A stretch of 64,000 bases of DNA, from NCBI GenBank assembly GCA_021030905.1, contig JAGFMI010000009.1, forward strand, positions 1,240,001 to 1,304,000. The letters run 5' to 3'. The notes below the pieces were generated by a model that saw nothing but the letters and a program-made list of their open reading frames with translations, was not told the origin of the DNA and ran no database searches. Made by a program: the position numbers and the translations under genes. Shown here in pieces: positions 31,721-41,379 of the stretch. How positions within the stretch are numbered: position 1 is the stretch's first letter; each line of letters starts with the position of its first letter. The stretch comes from Pyrenula massariospora. Taxonomy: Eukaryota > Ascomycota > Eurotiomycetes > Pyrenulales > Pyrenulaceae.

Positions 31721-32416
31721 TCAACCAGCGACCCCAAGTACACCGACGTCTCCTTTGCCGTTCCCCTCCGCCATCAATTTCCCTACAACTCCGGTCTTTA
31801 ACCTCAACTCTTTCTCCACAGCTCCAACTTCCATCCCTGCTCTTCTCATGCCTACCGCCCGCCTCAAAGTCACACCGTCCATCAAAGTTCTCCCCTCAAA
31901 TCCCCGCCTCCCAATGTCCTCGGTCTCCCTCTCAGCCCTTTCGCCCGCTATTTCCCTTGCTCGGACGATCGTCAACATCGTGTTGCCTGTACTAGCAGTC
32001 GAGGACGAGGAAGAGATAGAGTCGGAAGGAAATATAGGTGCATTGGTGCTCGAGGACAAGGTCTGGTGGTGCGTACTACTGGGGCGAGCGGATGAAGGAA
32101 CGGAAGAGTCGGCGTATGTTGAAGGGTCGGTGGAGACGGGGCCAAGGCGGGAAAGGCGAGAAGAGAAGGCAGGATCACGGGCGTCGAGGTCGATAGCTTC
32201 GTTTCGTCTTAATTGAGGAGGTACGTTGGTAGGTACGGTAGGGCCAGGGAAAGGAGAAGGAGGCGGGGCGTTCGAAGGTGGGGGTGAGGTATCTTGGGAA
32301 TTCGACTGTTGTTTAGGAGTCTTGGTGGTGGTAGTGTTTGGGGAGGGTGTCTTGGGATATTGCCTGCGGGCGGTGGACGTTGCGGAGCGGGCAACTTTGG
32401 AGGAGGAGGAGCCCAT
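31721..32416 (-). CDS. Predicted N-myristoylated small protein with C-terminal helix-turn-helix
   Basis: 231 aa in one exon. The N-terminus MGSSSSKVAR fits the N-myristoylation consensus (Gly2, Ser6), suggesting a membrane-tethered protein. A basic, Thr/Pro/Ser-rich disordered stretch follows to about residue 80. Then come the motif DPAFSSRLSRLGPV (about 80-93) and another Ser-rich stretch. The C-terminal helical part begins TMLTIVRAREIAGERAERET and continues through DIGRRGFEGRTLMDGVTLRR to MRRAGMEVGAVEKELRLKTG and VVGKL. This last segment resembles a helix-turn-helix in which each sub-motif predicts a new helix. I recall this layout in uncharacterised proteins conserved in filamentous ascomycetes but know no assigned function. 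It is convergent with the SDR gene. Confidence 0.7.
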   Translation of the reverse strand: MGSSSSKVARSATSTARRQYPKTPSPNTTTTKTPKQQSNSQDTSPPPSNAPPPSPFPGPTVPTNVPPQLRRNEAIDLDARDPAFSSRLSRLGPVSTDPSTYADSSVPSSARPSSTHHQTLSSSTNAPIFPSDSISSSSSTASTGNTMLTIVRAREIAGERAERETEDIGRRGFEGRTLMDGVTLRRAVGMRRAGMEVGAVEKELRLKTGVVGKLMAEGNGKGDVGVLGVAG

Positions 32417-32830
32417 GGCAGTTGTGAAGTAGAGAGCGGTATAGAAGAGTATGTAAAGTCAATTCTGCTAAAAAAGAAAATTTCCAATCAGTAGAAGAAT
32501 GCTTAATCGTCGCGGCGGAAGAGCGGGAAATTTCTCAGCTTGACCGTTGCGATTACGGAGTGCTGGCGTAATGCCAAGGCCTAGCAAGTGTGGATGGCGA
32601 AGCGGCATCTTACGCAGTTTTGACTTGGACGCTCTCACAGGGTGACAGGCATGGGACAGGATATGATAAGGAATGAACACGATGAAATAGGATTCGGTAA
32701 TTGTCCCTTGATTTTTTCCATTCTACCAAGATTGTCCGCTCTATATGTCTCCAACAATACGTTAAAATGAACATCTTGATCTGTCTTGGTACGATCCAGC
32801 AATTGGATGCCACTTCTTGTTGAAAAACGA
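32417..32830. other. Tandem spacer between two minus-strand genes
   Basis: It holds the promoter of the myristoylation-site protein and the 3' flank of the Swp1 gene. Minus-strand frames here have no motif. Confidence 0.5.
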
Positions 32831-33859
32831 TCACCTCTCACCAGCTAGCCTACGCTCTTGAACTTCGGTCAATGCTCTGCTACCGCTGATGAACGTCACA
32901 GCGCCGACCGCTAGAGCTGCCGGAAGGGTCTGGAATAGAGTCCACTGCGTGTAGTAGAGGAAGAAGATACCTTCAAGAGCGATGATGGAACCATAGAACA
33001 ATGAATGTGAGATTGGCGCTGACTGCATCGCTTTTGGCAGATGATTGAGATTGGCGCCAAGATAGACCCACTGTATAGTGTTAGCCTGATTGTGTGTCTA
33101 GACGGAAAATAATACGAACGGTGCCAAGTAAAAGAGGCAGTGTTGCGAGAATTGCTGCGGTAAAGAACAAGCTTATGATAATTGGAGGACTCTTTGGATC
33201 TGGGCGGAAGACATGGTGTATCTCTGGGCGCTTGCCATATCGTAAGGGCTTCTCTCCACCGGCAAGGGGCACGCTGGAGTCGGGATTTATTGTGAGACTG
33301 AACGCTTTCTTGTTGTATGGTTTCGAGGAGCCGAATGATCCAAGAACCACGGAGACATCGATTGCATTTATCGCTCGTAGGAATTGAGAGGGGAGATCTT
33401 TCAAAGTCTGAAGACACCTTGTTAGGAAGTTTTCGCAAATTTCACGCAGGGCTCCACGCCTACCACGTCGACTTTAGCTTTGCCGCTCTCTTTCACACTG
33501 AAGGGATAAGATACGTCTAGTCCACTGGCCGGATCTTTCATCAAGAGAAAAGCTTGATGTGGTCGTCTCGCTTGCTTCCCATTTTGTGTCGTGAGGATGA
33601 TTTTCAGCGTGTCACTTGACCCAAGCTCAACTGTGCGCGAGAGTTGTTTGTTCTCCGAGATTCTATGCAGTTAATCGTCAGTCGAGGAGTGTACGAGAAC
33701 ATAAGCGCCTCACTTCTCTTTGAACCCTCCACCGACTCCGCTTCCCTTGCCTTGAATTGACACTGTGGCATCGGTAAAGCCCCATGACGACGCTGTCACG
33801 CCGGCGACTGTGACGCCAACCACCAGCAACAGTGGTGTCACTGATCCTAGAAGCCGCAT
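32831..33859 (-). CDS. SWP1: Oligosaccharyltransferase subunit Swp1 / ribophorin II
   Basis: A subunit of the ER oligosaccharyltransferase, which transfers the lipid-linked glycan to Asn in nascent proteins. Four exons: 33859-33714, 33662-33464, 33407-33120 and 33070-32831. The introns are 51, 56 and 49 nt, each with a GT donor, AG acceptor and CTAAC-like branch where visible. The joined frame is intact and gives 290 aa. A signal peptide (MRLLGSVTPLLLVVGVTVAG) precedes the conserved SSWGFTDATVSIQGKGSGVG. Then come the lumenal RPHQAFLLMKDPASGLDVSY and SYPFSVKESGKAKVDV and the pre-membrane motif PLRYGKRPEIHHVFRPDP. Three hydrophobic segments follow (PPIIISLFFTAAILATLPLL, the SHSLFYGSIIALEGIFFLYY region, and LPAALAVGAVTFISGSRAL). 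The third intron uses a less usual donor, GTTCGT. The start is divergent from the DUF3020-like gene. Confidence 0.95.
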
Positions 33860-34479
33860 GTTGTTCGTAGTTGGACAAGTGGAGAACGTTCAGGTGTGTC
33901 GTGGAGGACAAGACAGTTAGATGATGCTGTGCCGGAAGACTTCTGGAATTGGCATTATTGGTGGAGCAGCCGCTAACCGCGGGAAGCTTCTCCGCAAGCC
34001 AGGGTCGAGGGGTGCGGAGATATCGCGGAAGGCGCCTTGCATCGTTGCCTCAATTAGTCGAAGAGGGAATTATTGATTAATTACACTCTTCCGCTCAAAT
34101 TTGAAGACATAGCCGAGAAGACACTGACACCGGTTCTCTTGACGCTCGGCAGCTGTGCGCAGCTTTTGATCAATCTGACGCCAATTCAATGCAGATCAGA
34201 CCTAGTCACGTAAAGGTCTGGGAGCGCCAGCAACCGAACAACTCTGCTCGGTCAGGTGGTGGGTAGAGCGGTGTGTCAGTCAGTAAGTGCCCGCGCACTG
34301 TTGCCTGCATGGCAGATTCTCGGGAAGCTCCCGCCATGGACTTTCCCTTCACGGCGAAGAGTGCATTTGGAGAATAAATCTCGCCTACTTGGGACATCAC
34401 TCGATTAACCCTTCCCAGTGACTCCCACGGACCGAAGCGCGAAATATGGCGACACGCCCTTAGATAGAGTCACGAAGGT
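33860..34479. promoter_or_regulatory. Divergent promoter region (Swp1 / DUF3020-like gene)
   Basis: About 620 bp between two divergent starts. No gene, and no clear TATA or named factor site was picked out. Confidence 0.4.
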
Positions 34480-37400
34480 ATGCGGCATTCTTCCAAAGTC
34501 ACGCCTTGTACAGTCACACTTCCTGCTCTACACGTAAACTTATGATCAGCCTCATCTAATCACATCTTGTCTCTGCAGACTCGAAGCCGCGGAAACTATC
34601 CCTCGGCTATTCTCAAAGCTCGAGAACAGCTTCAGGACCTGACCCAACTTGTCTCTCCGGCGGCTACACCAAGCGAGTCGGAAATAGAGGCACATCCAAC
34701 CAAACGTCGAAAAACGGGACACACTGGTGTACAGCAGCATTCAGAGGGCTCACCGGTGGACGAGACAGTCGTCCTGGGCAGTCTGAAGGAAGAAGGCTCT
34801 GTCTTGAGTATGTCTATGAGCTATGCAGCGGCAAGAAAATTAGACAACTATCCTACATCAACCAACCCAGTGGCTATAGCTCTCTGGGTGGTTCAGAAAC
34901 TCGATCATGCTGGCCGTGCGACGAAAGGCGCTCAACTTCCAAAGACTTCTCGACGTTCCTCTACCGCCTCCTCCAACCCATATTCCGCCTTTGGCGATTA
35001 CCCAGAAGAAGAGCCAAAGACAGCGGAGGACAGGAAGGCTCACAACTCCTGGCTGGTAAATGAAAGGAAGAGGCGCCAACGCCAGGACAACTGGGTCAAG
35101 AGTAAGCGTTGTGTCGTGCGCTAAAGAATGTAGTACTGATTCTTCACAGATAAAGAGAATGATGTTGTTGCACGCATCAAGCATAACGCGCGTCGGGGTG
35201 TTCCACGCCCGAAAGGCAGAGGTAGAGGTAGAGGCAGACCATCTGCTAGGAAACAGAACAAGGACGACGGTCTCGAGGATGACGATCCCGTCTCTGCCAG
35301 GATCAAGGAATCTTTTGATTCATTGATGGCTGCCAAGAAGAGAAAGATTGCTCCGGATCTTTGCAAGCTGTCTCCCTTCACCATGGACGGCTCCCAAAAT
35401 CTAGATCTTGATAAGGAATCGCTCTCCTCAAAGGTTGTTGATGCTGCATATTTTTTCGCATCAATTCTGCCGATACTGGCAGAAGATGAAGGTAGCCGTG
35501 ATTTTCAGGCCATTACTGACGCGCTCCTCTATCGTCTGCAGACGGCAGAGCTCAGTGTGGATGACCTTGTGCATGGTCTCGAGGCGTTGATGGAGAATCA
35601 CGAGGTCGAATCGGGCGTACACAAAGTAATGTGTGCATTATACCCAGATAGGTCTAGTTCCGACCGCATCGGGAAGGGGTCTCGCAAAGACCGAAATCTG
35701 GCAATCTCACTGCGTGGCGCTTCCTTTGACAACCAAAACTCTGATGCCGATGAGCAAGAAATCCATCTTGGTGACATGGCATCTCATGGGCCCCTCAGGA
35801 CTTCTGGCCGGACTCGCAAGTCCACCGCCAGATTTGATGAGGCCATAACTGAGCTAAAAAGCAAGCGCGCTCCGCGGACTTCAAATTCCCCGGCTGCTGT
35901 GTTGCCATCTCAGCCTGTAAATTCAAAGAAATTATCTCTCAAAATCATCAATAATGGCAGCAGATCAGTTTCGAAGTCTCCGGTACAGGTCAGCACCCCG
36001 CAGTCTGATTTTGTACCTTCACCTAGCCCTTCCAGACGTCGGGGCAAAAAAGTTAGGAAAACCGGCACTGTTTCACTCTCGAATTCCAAATCTGCAAACA
36101 AAGCGACCTCTGAAGCAATCTCAAAATTCGATGATACGCCAAATCACAAATCTTCGCGAGTGTCAACTACTACTATTCCCGCTATTCTTGTTAGTCGTGA
36201 TAGCCAGGAAGTGATGCAATCCAACCTCCACCGACCTGACTTGGTTCAGAATCTTCTTGACGCTGTCGATGCCATCATGCTTGAAGATTTCTCAGATGAC
36301 TCTGACTCTGAACCAGAGCTAATTCACGAAAAACTTAATGGCCAAAATCTCGCTACAAAGGACTCTCGGAACCGCCAACATTCGAGCAACGGTATGTCAA
36401 AGGTGATTAGTTCTAAGGGGAGCATCCGGTCGAATAGTCCAGCCATGGTCGAAGACACGGCCACTTCACCTCCCGAATCATTGTACCATCAAATCGAGGG
36501 CATTGGTTTCAGTGATGAAGGCAAGGCTGCTTCTGATTTTTACGCAAAGCTTGCACACGAATGGAACATTCCTCAGGTGTCGCCAACATCAGCCGGACTT
36601 CCTTACCCAGAATTTTCACGCCCTATGACGGATAAGGATGATTGGACGTCAACTGGAGTTTTGAACGAGTTTGGAGAGGAAATCGTGCATGTGAATTGCA
36701 GCATGTGGCAGATTTTTTCACCACGAGCTTCTGACAGTAGCCGTGCCGGTGATGAGATCCAGGTTCGGCTGAAATCTAAGAGGCAAATCGCCGATGACAA
36801 CGTTTTTGGCTTTCCACCGCAGCCGAAGAAGCCAAAGATCGAGCATAATCGCACAAAAGCTTTTAGGATCGAAGACGTGGGCATTGAGACCGCCCTTTAC
36901 AGGACCAGAAAGGCTATGGAAGCTCGTCATCTACCCTATGATGGATCAACGAGTATCGCGGAGATGGAGAACCAGATCGAGGAACATGATCGCACATTGA
37001 GCGAAGTTCTCCGACAGTCAGACGATGACGGCACAATGGACATTGTTGAAGATGGTTATCAAAATGCTATTGAATCAAGTCCTTCGACAACGACCTATTA
37101 CCATTTTAACTCCAATGAGGATCCCTCCGCGCACGCAAAACTTCCATCCTCCTTCAATCTTCGTTCAACCAAAAACAGATATGTTCCTGCCCCTCCGATC
37201 GATACCCAGAAAGGATCTGAGTGTTCTATGAGCTACAACCTCATCAGCCATACCGCTCTAAGTCCATCTCAAGCAGAATCTCCAAAGAACACTGGGTCGC
37301 AACGCACTGATTCTACACCTATGCAGATGTCAGCCCATGCTCATACCCCGGTCTCCTCGGCTCCTATCATTTCTAGCTCTTCGATGGCTCCTCCAGCAGC

Positions 37401-38076
37401 TCCCCTAGCTGCATCATCAATGATCGCATCAATGTCTCATCCCGCAATCCCCTCAATCGCTCCGTACGCTGGTCTACCTCCGACAACATCGGTTAGCCCC
37501 TCCTCGGCTCAGTCCACAGCAACAGCCACCCCGGCCAATTCTGCGTCTGAACCTCAATCAATTTCTGTGCACTCTTCAGCACCATCTATGCCACCTGGAA
37601 CACATGTTCACCCCGGACCACTGCCTCTTTATCCGCATCCGCCATGGCCACAGCTGCCACCTCCATGGGGCATAAATTTCTCGAACCCTGTCTCACGCTT
37701 CAATCCGCCTTCCCAACCATTCAATCCGCATCAGGCACCAGAGAACGCTCCATATCCAAATAGGGCCATACACTTTGATCAACCTAACGGCAACGGTCCA
37801 CCACCTTCTCCAGGGCAGAAATTTATCTTCCTTGACCACAACGATCCTCATAAGGACCAACTGCGGCACCCTCGAAGCATGGCCATTAACGGAGGCCCAC
37901 CAGGGGGCGGTCATGTTATTAATCCGCCCAGAAAGGCAGAGCCGTTGGGGTATAAGAAAAAGGTCGGTCCGGATTTCAAGATGGACTTGGTCAATGGCCG
38001 TTTGAGCAAACCAGGGCTGAAGCCGCAGCCGAAGCCGAAACGGGGCGGCCAAGTTATCGATTTCACCGGGATTTAA
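34480..38076 (+). CDS. Large DUF3020-like, AT-hook nuclear protein
   Basis: Three-exon model: 34480-34533, 34579-35101 and 35150-38076, 1167 aa. The second intron (48 nt, GTAAGC...TTCACAG) is firm because it restores a conserved core. RKRRQRQDNWVK joined to NKENDVVARIKHNARR matches the basic [RK]-x-W-[RK]...NKDND pattern of the DUF3020 family, at about residues 175-205. An AT-hook-like GRGRGRGRPSARK lies right behind it. The first intron (45 nt) and the ATG at 34480 (MRHSSKVTPCTV) are inferred, because the second exon has no ATG near its start. Downstream are an acidic patch (EDFSDDSDSEPELIHE, about 590), several Ser-rich stretches, a conserved-looking block around FGEEIVHVNCSMWQIFSPRA, and a Pro-rich C-terminal 250 residues. 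The inferred role is a chromatin- or DNA-associated factor; the process is unknown. Confidence 0.75.
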
Positions 38077-39041
38077 ACGGTGATGACGCGGATTTCTGCT
38101 GTGTACCGTGACTGAGGAAGGACAGGGAGATGGCTTGTTGTCTGCACTGGGACCTTTACCAAGACTCAAGCTTCTTTCCATTTTGCTTCATACGACTACT
38201 TTCCTTTTCACTTGCCTTCAAATACTTTGACAACTTTCTAATCACTACTATCCAAATTCTCGCGAAATGGGGCATGATCAGGCAGGAGGGGACATCAACA
38301 ACGTATCAAATTATCCGCTCGAAGACATCACGATACTTCTTTTCTAACTTCAAAGGCATGTACAGTAGTGTACACTACAACTATTTTCATTTTAGAACCC
38401 CGGCGTCAGTACGGGATCTCCTCAGCGTGGCATGGCATAGCGTAGCGATGGCGTCGGTGAAGTGGCACAACCCATTTCGGACAAAGTGATAGGGCACAGC
38501 ATGGCGTGATATAGCTCGGCATGGTTAGGCGGAACTCATAGAGAGCATCAACAAGCATAGGTGGGGTCCGGATAGGTGGAGTGTTTCTTCCTTCTTCTCT
38601 TTTACCCTTAGGAGCTTGCTCCCTCTGTCATAGACAAAGGACCTTCATGTGGTGGACTACTACAACGATAGCAACAGACTAGTAACAGGTGCTTACGTGA
38701 ATACAAAAATGCCTTGCCTTTCATTGTACGTGACAGGTACCTGGTTGGTGCTCATTGATCATCCTTTTACTGCAAACTGGCTCTTATGATGCCAATGAGA
38801 TACACTTTAAACAGAACATCAATCGGCTCGGTGTTACGAGTCTCACGTCGAGTCATATAGTCGCATAAACTCCAATCTCCTACAATGGCGTGCACGTCCC
38901 CACATCCCGCGTCGCGTCATTCACCCTTTCTTTTTCAGGCAGACGCGTCTGAATACCCCTAGCGAGGGCCTTAATAAACAAACGAGCGAAAGGCATTCCA
39001 GCAAAAGGCGTAAATGGGAAGTGCGTTCTGGATATATAAGA
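38077..39041. other. Intergenic region
   Basis: The sequence at 38425-38530 is full of degenerate GGCATRGCG-like words. Otherwise only short random frames are present. Confidence 0.45.
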
Positions 39042-40451
39042 ATGTCAATTGTTGACAACACGGCTGTGCGGCGTGGGCGGCCGAAAAATTCTGCAGAGGG
39101 TGGTGGCGGTGCGGGTGTGGCGGGAATGCACATGGAGGCTGCGTCAAGCAACGTCAATAATGCGGAGATAGACGCTGCCCTAGTGAAGGGCAAAGGAAAA
39201 GCAAGGGGCTTGACGACAGAGACTGGTATTGGAAAGGGTAAAAGTAATAGAGATAGTGCGGCGAAGGTAACAAGAAAGAGCACGAAGACCAAGCCATCGG
39301 AAACGGTGGATGAATTGGTAAAGGATGTGAAGCCGGCTAGAGGGGTCAAAACGACTTCTTCGGTGTCGTCAAAGGGTTCAGCGACGTCAACAACAGGGGA
39401 ATCGACGCCTGTGATGGTGAGTGCAAAGACGACCAGGGGAAAGAAGGCGGCGACAACGACTGGGGAGACCGATAGTGCGACGGCGCGGGCTACGAGGAGA
39501 ACTTCGAGTTCAGCTTCGAGGTCGACTCTAACTTCTGGCGCTCAAAGCTCGTCAAACCCATCGGTTCAATCCATCACAGATTCTACATCTATCCCAGCTT
39601 CCACCACGCCTACGCCAGCGAGTGGTACAGGGAAAGCCGCCACCACCACCACAACTAAGACGGCAACTACAGCTCCTGGAAGCACATCCGCCGCCTCTGC
39701 AGAATCATCAACTAGAAAGGCGACACCAATAACACCGTCATCATCGTCTCCCACTCCTCCAACACCCAGAAATACACCCTCAGCAACAATAGAACAAGCA
39801 AAATCCCCGCCACCCTCGATGCCTACGTCCAAGCCGGCCACCAATTCCCAATCCAATTCTCAGATCCTCTCTGCAGTATACGACAACAAACCCACCTCAC
39901 CCTTCAACCAACCCCCCTCCCCACCCACATCACCGTCCACATCCCCCGGATCTCCCCCCAACCCCAATGCCTCACCGCCACCCACCCATCCCCCCATCCC
40001 CCCTCCAAAAATCCTCCCCCGCCCCTCCCCAACCACAACCACCTACACACCCCCTTCCCCTTCCCCCTCCCTCCCCATCCACAAAACCCCCGCCTACCGC
40101 GCCCGCGCCTCCCGCTGGACCCGCACCATGGTCGCCCTCCCCCTCGTCATCGTGACCTCCTACCTCCTCTACGACCGGCTCGCGCACCCGGAGGAAGTCG
40201 CCCGGAAGCGGCGGCTGTTCGAGGAGTCGAAGCGGCAGCTGACCGGCGGCGGGGCGAGGGTGGCCGTGGTCGAAGGGGGACGTGATGAAGGGACCGACGG
40301 GGAGGGGGAGGGGGAGGGGAGGAGGAGGAAGCTGATGATTGAGGGGGTTAAGAATGGGAATGGAGGAGGGGGGCGGGTGGGGGAGACGACGAGCAGGACT
40401 AGAGGAGAAGACGCGGTCAAGAGGGAAAAGAGATTGCTGGACGACTTGTGA
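39042..40451 (+). CDS. Ser/Thr/Pro-rich single-pass membrane protein
   Basis: The ATG at 39042 (MSIVDNTAVRRGRPKNSAEG) gives 469 aa. The first about 350 residues are low in complexity: Ser/Thr/Ala/Lys-rich, then Pro/Ser-rich, with an AT-hook-like RRGRPK at the start. One conserved-looking segment near 350-395 carries a basic run (YRARASRWTR) followed by a hydrophobic span (MVALPLVIVTSYLLYDRL). The basic side before it and the charged tail after it suggest a tail-anchored or single-pass inner-membrane protein. Similar C-terminal segments occur, as far as I recall, in uncharacterised filamentous-fungal proteins. The C-terminal 75 residues are Gly/Glu/Arg-rich and lie in a G-rich tract. Function unknown. 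Confidence 0.65.
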   Translation: MSIVDNTAVRRGRPKNSAEGGGGAGVAGMHMEAASSNVNNAEIDAALVKGKGKARGLTTETGIGKGKSNRDSAAKVTRKSTKTKPSETVDELVKDVKPARGVKTTSSVSSKGSATSTTGESTPVMVSAKTTRGKKAATTTGETDSATARATRRTSSSASRSTLTSGAQSSSNPSVQSITDSTSIPASTTPTPASGTGKAATTTTTKTATTAPGSTSAASAESSTRKATPITPSSSSPTPPTPRNTPSATIEQAKSPPPSMPTSKPATNSQSNSQILSAVYDNKPTSPFNQPPSPPTSPSTSPGSPPNPNASPPPTHPPIPPPKILPRPSPTTTTYTPPSPSPSLPIHKTPAYRARASRWTRTMVALPLVIVTSYLLYDRLAHPEEVARKRRLFEESKRQLTGGGARVAVVEGGRDEGTDGEGEGEGRRRKLMIEGVKNGNGGGGRVGETTSRTRGEDAVKREKRLLDDL

Positions 40452-40860
40452 TGATAGCATATTCTGTGGTTATTAGAGCCTGCGAGCCCCGGATGGGGCA
40501 GAGATTCAAAAATAGAAAGGGAGAAATTATGGCGAATCTGTGGAAGCAGCGTGGTCGGCAGACTCTCGACTTTACCTCCTGTGGGCTCTTGGCATTTTGT
40601 ATATAGCCTTGCCATACATTTAATAATGATCAGTACAGGATCATGCCAAAAACCTCAGGTGACTATTTGGAGGAGGCGGCCGTATATTGAAAAGTCTAGA
40701 TTTACCCACGCGAGACAGAACATTTCGTAATCACCTCTCATAGCAAAGCTTAAAACAGATAGGTCTTGAATCATAATATTCAGACATTACTAAACTAGGT
40801 CATAATGTCGCAATAGCAATTTTCTACACAGTGCACCGTAAAAATTTCACCGGGAGGCGT
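40452..40860. other. 3' flank, no gene seen
   Basis: AT-rich sequence follows the preceding gene. Minus-strand frames here are unsupported. Confidence 0.45.
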
Positions 40861-41260
40861 AAGCCTCGCGAATCCACCAAAAGGCCGTAAACACGTATTG
40901 GACGCCAATTACCACCATCAATGCAAAGGCTACCAACCTCTGCATGACGAGCGCATTATGGCCGTAACTTTTGAGCGGTAGGGACGAAAGCCCTTCCACC
41001 ATGTGCCCCACAAGTTAAAGAGGGGTATAAAATTATTCCAACCCGCAGTGTCCCACATGGGGTTCGGATATCCTTGAAACATTGGATACCATATCAAGAT
41101 AAAAAGAATCTCGGAAACATACACGTCATGAATATGGCCTGTTAGTCCAGCTTTGTCCGGACTCATAGCTAAATCAAATAAGTGGCCTTGTGACCAAGGT
41201 GTGGATGAGAAGGTAATTTTAACAGTCGTAGGTGAAGAGTAATTCGTAAGTGCAGGTGTC
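40861..41260 (-). pseudogene. Possible membrane-protein relic with a frame break
   Basis: On the minus strand, one frame reads HIHDVYVSEILFILIWYPMF and continues through PMWDTAGWNNFIPLFNLWGT to WWKGFRPYRSK. At about 40970-40990 the protein-like reading jumps to a neighbouring frame: YGHNALVMQRLVAFALMVVI, then VQYVFTAFWWIREAYASR and a stop near 40868. Both parts are hydrophobic, aromatic-rich and look like membrane segments. Read together they look like the C-terminal half of one protein. No upstream exon with an ATG is evident before the RasGEF stop at 41380, and no intron explains the jump. I do not recognise the family. It may be a decayed gene, an unrecognised intron, or chance. Confidence 0.35.
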
Positions 41261-41379
41261 GAGTGTCCGAGCCGAGGACGAGGGGATAGAGAAGGATTTT
41301 GGCATATCTCGTTCTTTTGAGCTATATCAGATTTCTGTGGGATCTGGGAGACCAAGTACAAAAAATTGCAATGGCGCAA

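Noticed and set aside
39566-40460. Long minus-strand frames opposite the Ser/Thr-rich membrane protein
   Set aside because: Antisense images of low-complexity Pro/Ser codons; no independent evidence.
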